A DNA stretch of 64,000 bases from Rhodococcus sp. SGAir0479 (GTDB lineage Bacteria; Actinomycetota; Actinomycetes; Mycobacteriales; Mycobacteriaceae), in contig NZ_CP039432.1 of assembly GCF_005484805.1 (NCBI RefSeq), forward strand, positions 2,728,001 through 2,792,000, written 5' to 3'. How positions within the stretch are numbered: the stretch's first letter is position 1; every line of letters begins with the position of its first letter. The position numbers and the translations under genes were made by a program. The notes below the pieces were generated by a model, which had not been told where the DNA came from, made no database searches, and saw nothing but the letters and a program-made list of their open reading frames with translations. Shown piece after piece: positions 1-8,714 of the stretch.

Positions 1-311
1 CCGGCGACCGGCACCGTGGACGCGAACTCGGCGTAGCAGAGCGCCGCCAGCGCGCATGCGACCGCCGCGAACACGAAGGCCAGCGACACCGACGGACCGG
101 CGACGTTGCCGGCGGTGCGCGCGGTGAGCGTGAAGATGCCCGCGCCGATCACGACCGCGACACCGAAGACGGTCAGGTCCCACGACGTCAGATCCTTGCG
201 GAGCTTGGTTTCGGGTTCGTCGGTCTCGCGGATCGACTGCTCGATCGACTTGGTGCGAAACAGCCCTGATCGGGTCCAGGCACCCGCGGCTTTCCGGTCG
301 GATGTCGCCAT
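1..311 (-). CDS. Amino-acid permease, APC superfamily (5' part only)
   Basis: This is the N-terminal ~103 residues of a membrane transporter whose gene runs off the left window edge. The ATG at 311 is preceded by a good Shine-Dalgarno sequence (GAGGAGC). The protein starts with a hydrophilic stretch of about 40 residues rich in charged residues. A first membrane helix follows with the APC-type glycine motif (VVIGAGIFTLTA), and then a second hydrophobic segment ending in YAEFASTVPVAG, which is typical of cationic amino-acid transporters. M. tuberculosis has a cationic amino-acid permease (Rv3253c) at the same place beside manA, which supports the call. The substrate cannot be decided from this fragment. 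Confidence 0.85.
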   Translation of the reverse strand, partial: MATSDRKAAGAWTRSGLFRTKSIEQSIRETDEPETKLRKDLTSWDLTVFGVAVVIGAGIFTLTARTAGNVAGPSVSLAFVFAAVACALAALCYAEFASTVPVA

Positions 312-358
312 GAATTGCTCCTCGGAGAGGTGGAAATGTGAAGAGCCTATTCCGGGAG

Positions 359-378
359 CGAACCGTGAGCACGGTTCG
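359..378 (-). terminator. Stem-loop after manA
   Basis: A perfect 8-bp inverted repeat (CGAACCGT, loop GAGC, ACGGTTCG) lies about 80 bases past the manA stop codon and before the permease start. It fits a terminator for the leftward manB-manA transcript. There is no U-tract, as is usual in actinobacteria. It could instead sit in the permease leader. Confidence 0.4.
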
Positions 379-458
379 GGGACACGCCGAACCTCCGTCC
401 CCCCGCCGGCCGAGCCGGTGAGGTCCGCGGCCGCGGTTTCACGCGGCCGATGGCGCCG

Positions 459-1706
459 TCAGTCGTGGACGACCCCCACCCCGGCCCGGAAGATCCGGGT
501 GTCCTCGGCGTACGCCTGGATGTGCACCTCACTGTCGGAAGCCGAGATCCAGGCGGAGCCGCCGCACTCGAGCATCAGCGACTGCGAACCGCACCCGACC
601 TTCGCAGCGCCCGAGGTGCACAGCAGGATCTGCGGTCCGTCCGGCTCGAAGGTCGTCGCGGCGCCGGCCCCCGCGCCGGAGGCGTCGAGATCGATGCGGG
701 AGAGGCGGAACTCGGGCGCCGGCGTCCGGTACGCGGCCTCACCGACGCAGGCGGTGGGGGCCGCGGTCAGCACCGGCACGTCGACCGATTCGAAGTCCAG
801 CACCCGCAACAGCTCCGGCACGTCGACGTGTTTGGGGGTGAGTCCGCCGCGCAGCACGTTGTCGGAGTTGGCCATGATCTCCACGGCGGTGCCGTGCAGG
901 TAGGCGTGCAGGTTGCCGGCCGCCAGGAACAGGCCCTCGCCGGGCTCCAACGTGATTCGGTTGAGCAGCAACGAGGCCAGCACCCCGGCGTCGCCCGGGT
1001 ACCCCTCACTGAGCTCGAGCGCCGTCCGGACCTCGGGCACGAACTCGCGCTCGCCCGCGTCCGGGTTCGCGAGATAGGCCACGCAGCCGTCGAGGACCGC
1101 GGGGAGCAGGGTCGCCAACGCCGGTGACGGCAGCGTGATCCAGGTGGTGAACACTGCCCGCAGGCCCCCGGAATCGGGCTGTCCGGCAAGCAGTCCGACG
1201 TACGGCGCGAGCTCCGGGACGTTCAGCGCCGCGAGCAGACGGACCGTTCGGTGCGGATCGCGGAAGCCGGCCAGTGCCTCGAACCGGGTGAGCGCGACGA
1301 CCAGCTCGGGTTTGTGGCTGGCGTCGCGGTAGTTCCGCTCCGGCGAGTCGACGGGCAACCCCGACGCCTCCTCCCGGGCGAAGCCCTCGAGCGCCTGCTC
1401 CGCACTGGGGTGGGCCTGCAGCGACAACGGCTCCTCGGCCGCCAGCACCTTGAGCAGGAACGGCAGCCGATCCCCGAACGCGGCCACGCACCGGTCGCCG
1501 AGTTCGGCGACGGGCGCCTCGGCGACGACGTCACGCAGCGAACGGCTGCTGCCGCCCTCGATCACACGCGCGGGATCCCCGGGATGGGCCCCCAACCACA
1601 GCTCCGCTTCCGGATGCGCACTGGGGCTCGGGCGTCCGCACAGCTCCGCGAGGGCGGTCCGTGATCCCCATGCGTAGGACCGGAGCGCACCTTCGAGTTG
1701 GCGCAC
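459..1706 (-). CDS. manA: Mannose-6-phosphate isomerase, class I
   Basis: The enzyme interconverts fructose-6-phosphate and mannose-6-phosphate in the cytoplasm and so supplies mannose for GDP-mannose, lipoarabinomannan and mannosylated lipids. The 415-residue length and sequence fit class I (zinc) isomerases: an N-terminal YAWGS segment, the LSLQAHPS metal-site region around residues 95-102, the HKPE segment near 131-134, and a C-terminal cupin with a GEGLFLAAGNLHAYLHG region. It starts at a GTG that shares its first base with the stop codon of the preceding SIS-type gene (TAGTG), so translation is probably coupled. It closes a manB-SIS-manA operon and matches Rv3255c in position. Confidence 0.93.
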   Translation of the reverse strand: MRQLEGALRSYAWGSRTALAELCGRPSPSAHPEAELWLGAHPGDPARVIEGGSSRSLRDVVAEAPVAELGDRCVAAFGDRLPFLLKVLAAEEPLSLQAHPSAEQALEGFAREEASGLPVDSPERNYRDASHKPELVVALTRFEALAGFRDPHRTVRLLAALNVPELAPYVGLLAGQPDSGGLRAVFTTWITLPSPALATLLPAVLDGCVAYLANPDAGEREFVPEVRTALELSEGYPGDAGVLASLLLNRITLEPGEGLFLAAGNLHAYLHGTAVEIMANSDNVLRGGLTPKHVDVPELLRVLDFESVDVPVLTAAPTACVGEAAYRTPAPEFRLSRIDLDASGAGAGAATTFEPDGPQILLCTSGAAKVGCGSQSLMLECGGSAWISASDSEVHIQAYAEDTRIFRAGVGVVHD

Positions 1707-2836
1707 TAGTTACCACCGATCAAACGTAGGTACGCCGCACTCATTTCGAGGCGGCAGACGAGAACTGCTGTCTGTTCGATCTCTCCGACGGCGCCGACGG
1801 GGGTCGGCTGCGCCGGATCGACCGGGCCGGCGGGACCTGGCGGACCCGCCTGGACGGACGCCGCGACGACGACGTCGGCGTCGGCCAGCACGGCCGCCCG
1901 GCGCTCGGCGAGCGGCCGGTCCGCGTCGGACGCGAGCACGAACACCCGCAGCGGCATGCCGGGGGCGGGCCCGTCGAGCTGCTCGTCGTGGAAGAAGGGG
2001 TCGTAGTCGGCACTCAGCGGTGTCGCGGCCGCGAACCGGGGCACTCCGGCGATCACCTCCGCGAGGTCCGCCGCGGCCGCGACGGCGGCGCCCGTGCGCA
2101 GCAGCACGTCGCCGGCGTGGCGGGCGAGGTGCGTCGTCGCCCGGGTGGCGCCGGCGAGCACCACGCGGCGGCCCTGCATGCGGGCGGCCAGCGATTTGGC
2201 GGGGTTGTGGAACACCTCGTTGCGAGGGTGGTCGCGCAGCGCCTCGTCGTCGAGGGCGTCCGCGAGCCTGCCGAGATCGGGATATGCGGCGGCGCCGGCA
2301 CGGCCGGACTCGATCGCCACGAGGACCGCCAGGAAGGCGGCGAGGTAACGCAGCAACGCGTTGTGGTCGGGGACGGTCACACGAGGCGGGAGGGCGTGCG
2401 CCCGCCCGGCGCCCGCGGCCCGCAGCGGCCCCTCGTCGGGGGCGGCCACCACGACCTCGGCTCCGCGCCGCAGCGCCCGGTCGACGGACTCGACCAGCCG
2501 CGGGTCCCCGGCATCGTCACCGGCGACCACGACGACGTCCAGGGGGCCGACCCACAGCGGCGTCACGGTGGTCTCGACGAGCGGGATGCCGATGCGCCCG
2601 CCGACCGTCGCGATCAGCAGGTCCGCGGCGCGCGCGGCCGCACCGACGCCGGTGACCAGTACGACGCTGCGGGGCTGGAGCCCGTGCAGTCGCGCGAGCT
2701 CACCCTCGTCGACGGCGGCCTGGGTCGCGCGGATCTGCGCGCCCCCGAGCGCGGCGAACCGGAGCGAACCCTCGACGTCGGCGGCGAGCAGCGCGTCCAC
2801 GTCATCGAGATCGAGCAGAGACGACGGAGCTGTCAT
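1706..2836 (-). CDS. TobH-like SIS-domain protein between manB and manA
   Basis: A 376-residue protein of the actinobacterial TobH/SIS (sugar isomerase fold) type, always found in this family next to phosphomannomutase and mannose-6-phosphate isomerase. The ATG at 2836 is preceded by GGGAGGTGGG at good spacing, so I chose it over an open frame reaching 3028. The sequence shows two alternating beta-strand/Ala-Gly regions as in SIS domains (VVLVTGVGAAARAADLL; VVLAGATRATTHLARHAGDVLL) but no recognisable catalytic motif. Rv3256c occupies the same place in M. tuberculosis. A role in mannose-phosphate handling or in regulating its neighbours is inferred only from context. Confidence 0.8.
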   Translation of the reverse strand: MTAPSSLLDLDDVDALLAADVEGSLRFAALGGAQIRATQAAVDEGELARLHGLQPRSVVLVTGVGAAARAADLLIATVGGRIGIPLVETTVTPLWVGPLDVVVVAGDDAGDPRLVESVDRALRRGAEVVVAAPDEGPLRAAGAGRAHALPPRVTVPDHNALLRYLAAFLAVLVAIESGRAGAAAYPDLGRLADALDDEALRDHPRNEVFHNPAKSLAARMQGRRVVLAGATRATTHLARHAGDVLLRTGAAVAAAADLAEVIAGVPRFAAATPLSADYDPFFHDEQLDGPAPGMPLRVFVLASDADRPLAERRAAVLADADVVVAASVQAGPPGPAGPVDPAQPTPVGAVGEIEQTAVLVCRLEMSAAYLRLIGGN

Positions 2837-2910
2837 GGCGGCCCACCTCCCTTTCTCCCACTCCTGGCCCGGACCGGTCCGGTGACTCGAGTATCCCAGT
2901 AATTCGCGGC

Positions 2911-4293
2911 CTAGGCGCGGACAGCTCCGAGGATCTCGGTGACCAGGGCGTCGACCTCGGCGGGCGTGCGGGCCTCGACGTTCAGGCGCAGCAGCGGTTC
3001 GGTGTTGGAGGCGCGCAGGTTGAACCACGCACCGTCCGCGAGATCGACCGTGACACCGTCGAGACGGTCCACGCCGACCGCTCGGTCGGCGAACAGTTCC
3101 ACCACGGCGGCCGTGCGCTCGGCGGCGTCGGCGACGGTGGAGTTGATCTCTCCGGAGGCGGCGTAGCCGTCGTACGACCGCATCAGTTCCGAGAGCGGTC
3201 GGTCCTGCTCGCCGAGCGCGGCGAGGACGTGCAGCGCGGCGAGCATGCCGGAGTCGGCGCCCCAGAAGTCGCGGAAGTAGTAGTGCGCGGAGTGCTCGCC
3301 GCCGAAGACCGCGCCGGTCTCGGCCATCTGCTGCTTGATGAACGAGTGACCGACGCGCGTGCGGACCGCGGTGCCGCCCAGCTTCTCGACCAGTTCGGGC
3401 ACGAACCGCGAGGTGATCAGGTTGTGGATGATGGTGCCGCCCGGCTCCTTCGCGAGTTCGCGATCGGCGACGAGCGCGGTCACGGCCGAGGGCGAGACCG
3501 GGTCGCCCTTCTCGTCCACGACGAAGCAGCGGTCGGCGTCGCCGTCGAACGCCAGGCCGATGTCGGCGCCGGACTCGCGGACGAAGTTCTGCAGATCGAC
3601 GAGGTTGGCCGGGTCCAGCGGGTTCGCCTCGTGGTTGGGGAACGAGCCGTCCAGCTCGAAGTACAACGGCAGGATCGTGACCGGCATCGGGGCGAACACC
3701 GCGGGCACCGTGTGGCCACCCATGCCGTTGCCGGCGTCGACCGCGATCGTCAGCGGCCGCAGGTCCGACAGGTTCACCAGGCCGCGCACGAAGCTCGCGT
3801 ACTGCTCGAGCACGTCGTTCTCGGAGATGGAGCCGGCCGCACCGTCGTACGCGGGCACGCCCTCGGCGACCTCACGCGCGATGGTGGCCAAACCGGTGTC
3901 CTGACCGACGGGCTTGGCCCCCGCACGGCACAGCTTGATGCCGTTGTAGCGGGCCGGGTTGTGGCTGGCCGTGAACATCGCGCCGGGGCAGTCCAGGATG
4001 CCGGACGCGAAGTACAGCTGATCGGTCGAGGCGAGTCCGATGTGGACGACGTCGAGGCCCTGCGCGATCACACCCTCGGCGAACGCGCGCGACAGCTCGG
4101 GCGACGACTCCCGCATGTCGTGACCGATCGCGACGCGGGTGACGGCGTCACCGGCGGAACCCTCGTCGCGCACCAGGCGGGCGAACGCGGCGCCCACGTC
4201 CCGGACGAAGTCGGCATCGATCTGTTCGCCCACGACACCACGCACGTCGTAAGCCTTGATCACGGCATTCACGGATTCGACGGATCGAGCCAC
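2911..4293 (-). CDS. manB: Phosphomannomutase / phosphoglucomutase
   Basis: The enzyme interconverts mannose-6-phosphate and mannose-1-phosphate, feeding ManC for GDP-mannose. The 460-residue protein has all four signatures of the alpha-D-phosphohexomutase family: the phosphoserine loop TASHNP with Ser110, the Mg-binding DGDADR at 250-255, the sugar-recognition GGEHSAH at 331-337 and the C-terminal phosphate-binding RASNTEP. The GTG at 4293 has AGGAG seven bases upstream. An upstream in-frame ATG at 4353 adds 20 unlike residues and is rejected. It heads the manB-SIS-manA operon (gap of 74 bp to the next gene) and corresponds to Rv3257c. Confidence 0.95.
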   Translation of the reverse strand: MARSVESVNAVIKAYDVRGVVGEQIDADFVRDVGAAFARLVRDEGSAGDAVTRVAIGHDMRESSPELSRAFAEGVIAQGLDVVHIGLASTDQLYFASGILDCPGAMFTASHNPARYNGIKLCRAGAKPVGQDTGLATIAREVAEGVPAYDGAAGSISENDVLEQYASFVRGLVNLSDLRPLTIAVDAGNGMGGHTVPAVFAPMPVTILPLYFELDGSFPNHEANPLDPANLVDLQNFVRESGADIGLAFDGDADRCFVVDEKGDPVSPSAVTALVADRELAKEPGGTIIHNLITSRFVPELVEKLGGTAVRTRVGHSFIKQQMAETGAVFGGEHSAHYYFRDFWGADSGMLAALHVLAALGEQDRPLSELMRSYDGYAASGEINSTVADAAERTAAVVELFADRAVGVDRLDGVTVDLADGAWFNLRASNTEPLLRLNVEARTPAEVDALVTEILGAVRA

Positions 4294-4358
4294 CCTGGAT
4301 TCTCCTGCTGTTCGTTTGATGCGACACACGTTGTTCGTCCCACTGTTCGACACCGTCG

Positions 4359-4375
4359 AGCGCCCGGCGGGCGCT
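4359..4375. other. Short hairpin in the manB leader region
   Basis: A perfect 7-bp inverted repeat (AGCGCCC, loop GGC, GGGCGCT) lies 65 bp upstream of manB, in the 236-bp gap between manB and the DUF3499 gene. The 12-mer CACCGTCGAGCG occurs nearby twice, at 4351-4362 and 4400-4411. It may be a leader structure, or a terminator for the DUF3499 gene read leftwards. Nothing else was identified in this gap. Confidence 0.25.
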
Positions 4376-4529
4376 ACCCGACGAGCGATCGACTCGGTTC
4401 ACCGTCGAGCGTTCGGCCGAGTCGTTCCCAGAGCCTAGTGGTGGGTGCCCCGAATGCGCCTGTCGAGCGAACGGTCGGTTTCCGTGGTAGCGGTACGAGT
4501 GGCCGCGCCGCGGACGTCGACGACGACCG

Positions 4530-4925
4530 TCAGTTGGCGGGGTCCGGTAAGACCCGCAGGTGGCCGCGGCGGCCGGTGCGGGTGATGGGAGGAGCCGACT
4601 GCGTCGTGGCCGGCCGGGACTCGCCGGTCGCGGAATCGGTCCGCGGGCGCTCCCCCAGGCCCGCCTCGCGGACGGCCTCGGCGAGCGCGGTCAGATCGTC
4701 CTCGTCCGGCGTGCTCGACGAGAAACCGCCCTCGTACCGGACCAGCTCCCAGCCCTTCGGGGCGGTGATGCGCGACGCGTGGGTCTCGCACAGGTCCCAG
4801 GAATGAGGTTCCGCAACGGTGGCCAGCGGGCCGACGACGGCGGTGGAATCGGAGTAGACGTACGTCAGGGTGGCGACAGCAGGGTTCTTGCACCCAGGCC
4901 GGCAGCAACGACGCAGTGATCTCAC
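4530..4925 (-). CDS. DUF3499 family protein, possible zinc-binding
   Basis: A small actinobacterial protein of unknown function corresponding to Rv3258c. The conserved core begins RRCCRPGC, continues through a strongly conserved YSDSTAVVGPLA stretch and has a second Cys/His cluster (DLCETHA). The two clusters could bind a metal. The C-terminal third is Pro/Ser/Thr-rich and probably disordered. I set the start at the GTG at 4925, just before the conserved core. The open frame extends to 5078, but that extension is low-complexity and would overlap the divergent neighbour's promoter. No clear Shine-Dalgarno is visible, so the start is uncertain by a few codons. The gene is divergent from the metallopeptidase-like gene. 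Confidence 0.75.
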   Translation of the reverse strand: MRSLRRCCRPGCKNPAVATLTYVYSDSTAVVGPLATVAEPHSWDLCETHASRITAPKGWELVRYEGGFSSSTPDEDDLTALAEAVREAGLGERPRTDSATGESRPATTQSAPPITRTGRRGHLRVLPDPAN

Positions 4926-5076
4926 AAGCAAGGAGACTAACCCCAAGTTCACGGTTGGCCTACTCGGACACACCGTAAGGGTGATGCCGGAACGGTCACG
5001 GCCACGGGCGGCGGCTGGGTGGCCGAGGCGTGGCGCGCGGGGCGGGTGAGGCGCGGGGCCGCTGTAAGGTCTCGGC

Positions 5077-5568
5077 ATGGCCAGAGCTCGTCGTCACCGT
5101 CCGCCCACGTCTCGTTCGGTGGCACGGCGCGGTCGCGGGATCCGGGGTCCGCTGTTCCCGCCGGACCTGCCGGCGGCGCGGACTCGCGCGGAGAAGTTCG
5201 ATCATCTGGTGCTGGCGGCGTTCGAGCCGATCGATGCGCAGTGGCACGAACGGCTGACCAAGCTCGACATCGCGGTCGACGACGTCCCGCGCATTCGGGC
5301 GATCGATCCCGACTCGGTGAACTGGCCGCCCGAGGTGGTGGCCGACGGGCCGGTGCCGCTCTCGCGGCTGATCCCGGCGGGCATCGACCGGCACGGCACG
5401 GCTACCCGGGCCCGGATCGTGTTGTTCCGGCGACCGCTCGAGCTGCGTGCGAAGGACCCGCAGGACCTCGAGGACCTGGTGCACGACGTACTCGTCGAGC
5501 AGGTGGCGACGTACCTCGGGGTCGCGCCCGAGGTGATCGATCCCGATCTGCCGGGCGAGGACGACTGA
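5077..5568 (+). CDS. Zincin-like metallopeptidase family protein with degenerate active site
   Basis: A 163-residue protein resembling the small 'metallopeptidase family' (PF06262-type, Rv3259-like). It has an Arg-rich N-terminus, a segment FDHLVLAAFEPIDAQW, an LFRRPLELRA strand and a helix DLEDLVHDVLVEQVATYLG. In catalytic members this helix carries HExxHxxG. Here the glutamate is Asp and the second His is missing (HDVLV), so proteolytic activity is unlikely. The gene is divergent from the DUF3499 gene and convergent with whiB2. Function is unknown. The family assignment rests on fold-level resemblance and synteny. Confidence 0.75.
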   Translation: MARARRHRPPTSRSVARRGRGIRGPLFPPDLPAARTRAEKFDHLVLAAFEPIDAQWHERLTKLDIAVDDVPRIRAIDPDSVNWPPEVVADGPVPLSRLIPAGIDRHGTATRARIVLFRRPLELRAKDPQDLEDLVHDVLVEQVATYLGVAPEVIDPDLPGEDD

Positions 5569-5611
5569 TCGTCGTCGCCGTCGCGGGTGACACCGTCGTC
5601 GGACGGGGTCC

Positions 5612-5666
5612 GTCAGATGGTCCGTCGGCAGATGGTCCGCTGTCAGACGGTCGCTGTCAGATGATG
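5612..5666. repeat. Short tandem repeat, four ~15-bp units, at the whiB2 3' end
   Basis: Four imperfect copies of GTCAGATGGTCC begin at 5612, 5627, 5642 and 5656, so the spacing is 15, 15 and 14 bp. The last copy includes the whiB2 stop codon at 5657-5659. The repeat fills most of the gap between the convergent metallopeptidase-like and whiB2 genes. It looks like replication-slippage sequence and I can assign no function. Confidence 0.6.
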
Positions 5667-6049
5667 CCGCGCTTGAGGCGTCGGCGTTCCCGCTCGGACA
5701 GGCCACCCCAGATGCCGAACCGCTCGTCGTTCGCGAGCGCGTAGTCGAGGCACTCGCCGCGGACCTCGCAGCCCATGCAGATGCGCTTGGCCTCGCGGGT
5801 GGACCCGCCCTTCTCCGGGAAGAAGGCCTCGGGGTCGGTCTGCGCGCACAGCGCGCGGTCCTGCCACTGATCCTCGTCGCCGTCGAACATCTCGTCGAAG
5901 CCCGGAATCACACTCAGCTGGGGAACTACCGCTCCGAGCTCGAAGTCGTCGAAGCCGATGCCCACCGCCACGCCGGCATCGGAATCGGTTCGCGGTTCGT
6001 CACCGACCACGCTCAGAGAAGTGTCGAACTCGTACTGCCGGAATTGCAT
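5657..6049 (-). CDS. whiB2: WhiB-family iron-sulfur regulator WhiB2 (WhmD)
   Basis: A 130-residue [4Fe-4S] transcription regulator linked in mycobacteria to septation and cell division. The four cluster-binding cysteines are Cys68, Cys91, Cys94 and Cys100 (CxxC plus CxxxxxC pattern). The family turn GIWGG is at 112-116, and the C-terminus is basic (RERRRLKR), as in DNA-binding WhiB proteins. The acidic 60-residue N-terminal extension resembles M. smegmatis WhmD (129 residues) rather than the shorter annotated M. tuberculosis form. Its place between the metallopeptidase-like gene and divergent fbiA matches Rv3260c. WhiB2 is usually essential. Confidence 0.94.
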   Translation of the reverse strand: MQFRQYEFDTSLSVVGDEPRTDSDAGVAVGIGFDDFELGAVVPQLSVIPGFDEMFDGDEDQWQDRALCAQTDPEAFFPEKGGSTREAKRICMGCEVRGECLDYALANDERFGIWGGLSERERRRLKRGII

Positions 6050-6357
6050 CGCTCCGCCTCCTCACCTGTCTCTAGCGCAGAAAACATGGATCGTTCTCGA
6101 ATCCTGTACTGCTGACCCCACCCCGACGATCATCCCGACAAGTGCCCGAACGACGGTTCGAGTCGAGGGCCATTCCGAGTGAACTGGCCCCTCGAACTCG
6201 GAATGACATGCATGTGATTAGACATGCCCTGGCGTGTCGGGTCAAGCTGAAACCGAAAAGTCGTTTACTATCGCGCGCCGTCCGCGCAGCCGTGGTACAA
6301 CTCGGCCGGTGAGACGGCGTCGAGTCGTGCTCGACCCCACGACATAGGCTTCGAGTC
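6050..6357. promoter_or_regulatory. Divergent whiB2-fbiA regulatory region with inverted repeats
   Basis: This 308-bp non-coding gap, the longest in the window, separates whiB2 and fbiA. It contains a perfect 10-bp inverted repeat (CATTCCGAGT at 6171-6180 and ACTCGGAATG at 6196-6205). Overlapping this is a longer imperfect repeat, GTTCGAGTCGAGGGCC against GGCCCCTCGAACTCGG. Next to it are the palindrome CATGCATG and two GACATGC copies. The sequence is less GC-rich than its surroundings, as expected for promoters. No open frame with coding character is present. Because whiB2 is tightly regulated in its family, an operator or RNA structure here is plausible. Confidence 0.5.
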
Positions 6358-7371
6358 GTGAACGTGACTGTATTGGTTGGCGGCGTCGGAGGGGCCCGTT
6401 TCCTCCAAGGAGTTCGAAGTCTGCTCGGCAGCGCCGGGGAGGACGGCGGACCCGGTGCGCCCGGGGCAGCCGGGACCGAACATCGGATCACCGCCGTCGT
6501 GAACGTCGGTGACGACGTGTGGATGCACGGACTGCGCATCTGCCCGGACCTCGACACCTGCATGTACACCCTCGGCGACGGCATCGACCCCGAGCGCGGA
6601 TGGGGGCACGTGGGCGAAACCTGGAATGCCAAAGAGGAACTCGCGGCGTACGGTGCCCAGCCGGACTGGTTCGGACTGGGCGACCGCGACATCGCCACCC
6701 ACCTGATCCGCAGCCAGATGCTGCGGGCGGGGTACCCGCTGTCGGCCGTCACCGAAGCCCTGTGCAAGCGGTGGCAGCCGGGGGTCTCGCTCCTGCCCGT
6801 CAGCGACGATCGCAGCGAGACGCACGTGGTCGTGACCGACCCGGAGGATCCGGCCGGGGAGCGGCAGAAGGCGATTCACTTCCAGGAGTGGTGGGTTCGC
6901 TACCGCGCCCAGATCCTTACGCACAGCTTCGCGTACGTGGGCGCCGAGCAGGCGAAGCCGGCTCCCGGTGTGCTCGAGGCGATCGAGTCCGCGGACGTCG
7001 TGCTGCTGGCGCCGTCGAACCCGGTGGTCAGCATCGGCGCCATCCTGGCCGTTCCGGGTATTCGCGGTGCGCTGCGCACCACCACGGCGAAGATCGTCGG
7101 CCTGTCCCCCATCGTCGGCGGAAAGCCGTTGCGCGGCATGGCCGACGAGTGCCTCGAGGTGATCGGAGTCGAGACGTCGGCGGAGGCGATCGGCCGGCAC
7201 TACGGGGCCCGATCGGCCACCGGCATCCTCGACGGCTGGCTGATCCACTCCACCGACACCGCCGACGTCCCCGGCGTGGAGGTCCGCAGCGTCCCCCTGC
7301 TGATGACCGATCCCGAGGCCACCGCCGAGATGGTCCGCGCGGCCTTCGACGTGGCCGGAGTCGCGCTGTGA
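6358..7371 (+). CDS. fbiA: 2-phospho-L-lactate transferase family enzyme FbiA (coenzyme F420)
   Basis: FbiA joins the phosphoenolpyruvyl or lactyl moiety of its guanylylated donor to the deazaflavin Fo, giving (dehydro)coenzyme F420-0 in the cytoplasm. The 337-residue protein opens with the nucleotide-binding [11 protein letters not shown]. It carries the CofD-family stretches [20 protein letters not shown] and the C-terminal [12 protein letters not shown]. The GTG start at 6358 begins the first codon of the conserved N-terminus. The stop overlaps the fbiB start by four bases (GTGA), so the two genes are translationally coupled, as for Rv3261-Rv3262. Confidence 0.95.
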   Translation: MNVTVLVGGVGGARFLQGVRSLLGSAGEDGGPGAPGAAGTEHRITAVVNVGDDVWMHGLRICPDLDTCMYTLGDGIDPERGWGHVGETWNAKEELAAYGAQPDWFGLGDRDIATHLIRSQMLRAGYPLSAVTEALCKRWQPGVSLLPVSDDRSETHVVVTDPEDPAGERQKAIHFQEWWVRYRAQILTHSFAYVGAEQAKPAPGVLEAIESADVVLLAPSNPVVSIGAILAVPGIRGALRTTTAKIVGLSPIVGGKPLRGMADECLEVIGVETSAEAIGRHYGARSATGILDGWLIHSTDTADVPGVEVRSVPLLMTDPEATAEMVRAAFDVAGVAL

Positions 7372-8714
7372 CCGTGCGCGACCACGGGGCCGGACGGGCG
7401 ATCGAGATCCTGCCCGTCCCCGGCCTTCCCGAGTTCCGGCCGGGTGACGATCTGGCGGCCGCCGTCGCCGACGCGGCGCCGTGGCTCGACAACGGCGACG
7501 TGCTGGTCGTGACCAGCAAGGTGTTCTCCAAGGTCGAGGGCCGGATAGTCACCTCCCCCACCGACCCCGACGAGCGCGACGCGGCGCGGCGGCGACTGGT
7601 CGACCAGGAGGCCGTGCGCGTGGTGGCGCGCAAGGGACGCACGCTCATCACCGAGAACAAGCTCGGCATCGTGCAGGCGGCGTCGGGCATCGACGGCTCG
7701 AACGTCGACGGCGCGGAATTGGCTCTGCTGCCGGAGGATCCGGACGGCAGTGCTCGAAAGCTGCGCGCCGACATCGCGTCCCGGCTGGGTGTCGACGTCG
7801 CGGTGGTGGTGACCGACACGATGGGCCGCGCGTGGCGGATCGGCCAGATCGACGCCGCGATCGGGGCCTCGGGCATCCCCGTCCTGCATGCCTACGCCGG
7901 TGCGGTCGACAGCCAGGGCAACGAGCTGTTCGTCACCGAGGTCGCGGTCGCCGACGAGATCGCCGCGGCCGGTGATCTCGTCAAGGGCAAGCTCGGCGGC
8001 GTCCCCGTCGCGGTCGTCCGCGGACTGGGTCTGGGTGACGACGGGTCCGCCGCCGACCAGTTGATCCGCCGAGGACCCGAGGACCTCTTCTGGCTCGGCA
8101 CCGCAGAGTCGATCGAGATGGGTCGGCGCGAGGCACTGCTGTTGCGCCGGTCGGTGCGGGACTTCACCGACGAGCCCGTCGACGCCGACGCCGTGCGCGG
8201 CGCCGTCGCCGAGGCGCTCACCGCGCCCGCGCCGCACCACACCCGGCCGGTGCGGTTCGTGTGGCTGCGCAGTCCCGAGGTCCGCTCGCGGCTGCTGGCC
8301 GCGATGCAGGACCGGTGGCGTGCCGATCTCGCGGCCGACGGCATGGACGCCGAGCGCATCGAGCGTCGGGTCGCGCGCGGGGACATCCTCTTCCGCGCCC
8401 CCGAGGTGGTGATCCCGTTCTGTGTGCCCGACGGCGCGCACGACTACCCGGACGAGCGCCGCACGCGCGCCGAGTCGACGATGTTCACGGTCGCGGCCGG
8501 CGCCGCGGTGCAGGGCCTGCTGGTGGCGCTGGCGACCCGCGGTCTGGGCAGCTGCTGGATCGGGTCGACGATCTTCGCCGCCGACACCGTGCGCGCCGAA
8601 CTGGACCTGCCCGGCGACTGGCGGCCACTCGGTGCGATCGCCGTCGGGCACCCCGCCGAACCCCTGGCGCCGCGCGAGCCGCGAATGCCGGGCGACGCAC
8701 TGCTGGAGATGTAG
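7368..8714 (+). CDS. fbiB: F420:gamma-glutamyl ligase / dehydro-F420-0 reductase FbiB
   Basis: A bifunctional enzyme that adds the poly-gamma-glutamate tail to F420-0 and, with its C-terminal FMN domain, reduces dehydro-F420-0. The 448-residue length equals that of M. tuberculosis FbiB. Residues 1-~245 are the CofE-like ligase ([13 protein letters not shown], then [17 protein letters not shown]). From about residue 250 a nitroreductase fold begins ([16 protein letters not shown]) and ends with the family's [12 protein letters not shown] segment. It starts at the GTG overlapping the fbiA stop. An open frame extends far upstream antisense-like through fbiA and is ignored. Confidence 0.95.
   Translation: MTVRDHGAGRAIEILPVPGLPEFRPGDDLAAAVADAAPWLDNGDVLVVTSKVFSKVEGRIVTSPTDPDERDAARRRLVDQEAVRVVARKGRTLITENKLGIVQAASGIDGSNVDGAELALLPEDPDGSARKLRADIASRLGVDVAVVVTDTMGRAWRIGQIDAAIGASGIPVLHAYAGAVDSQGNELFVTEVAVADEIAAAGDLVKGKLGGVPVAVVRGLGLGDDGSAADQLIRRGPEDLFWLGTAESIEMGRREALLLRRSVRDFTDEPVDADAVRGAVAEALTAPAPHHTRPVRFVWLRSPEVRSRLLAAMQDRWRADLAADGMDAERIERRVARGDILFRAPEVVIPFCVPDGAHDYPDERRTRAESTMFTVAAGAAVQGLLVALATRGLGSCWIGSTIFAADTVRAELDLPGDWRPLGAIAVGHPAEPLAPREPRMPGDALLEM

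Noticed and set aside
4351-4411. Two copies of CACCGTCGAGCG as a possible regulatory direct repeat
   Set aside because: There are only two copies, with a 49-bp offset and no symmetry. GC-rich words of this sort recur by chance, so it is mentioned only in the hairpin entry.
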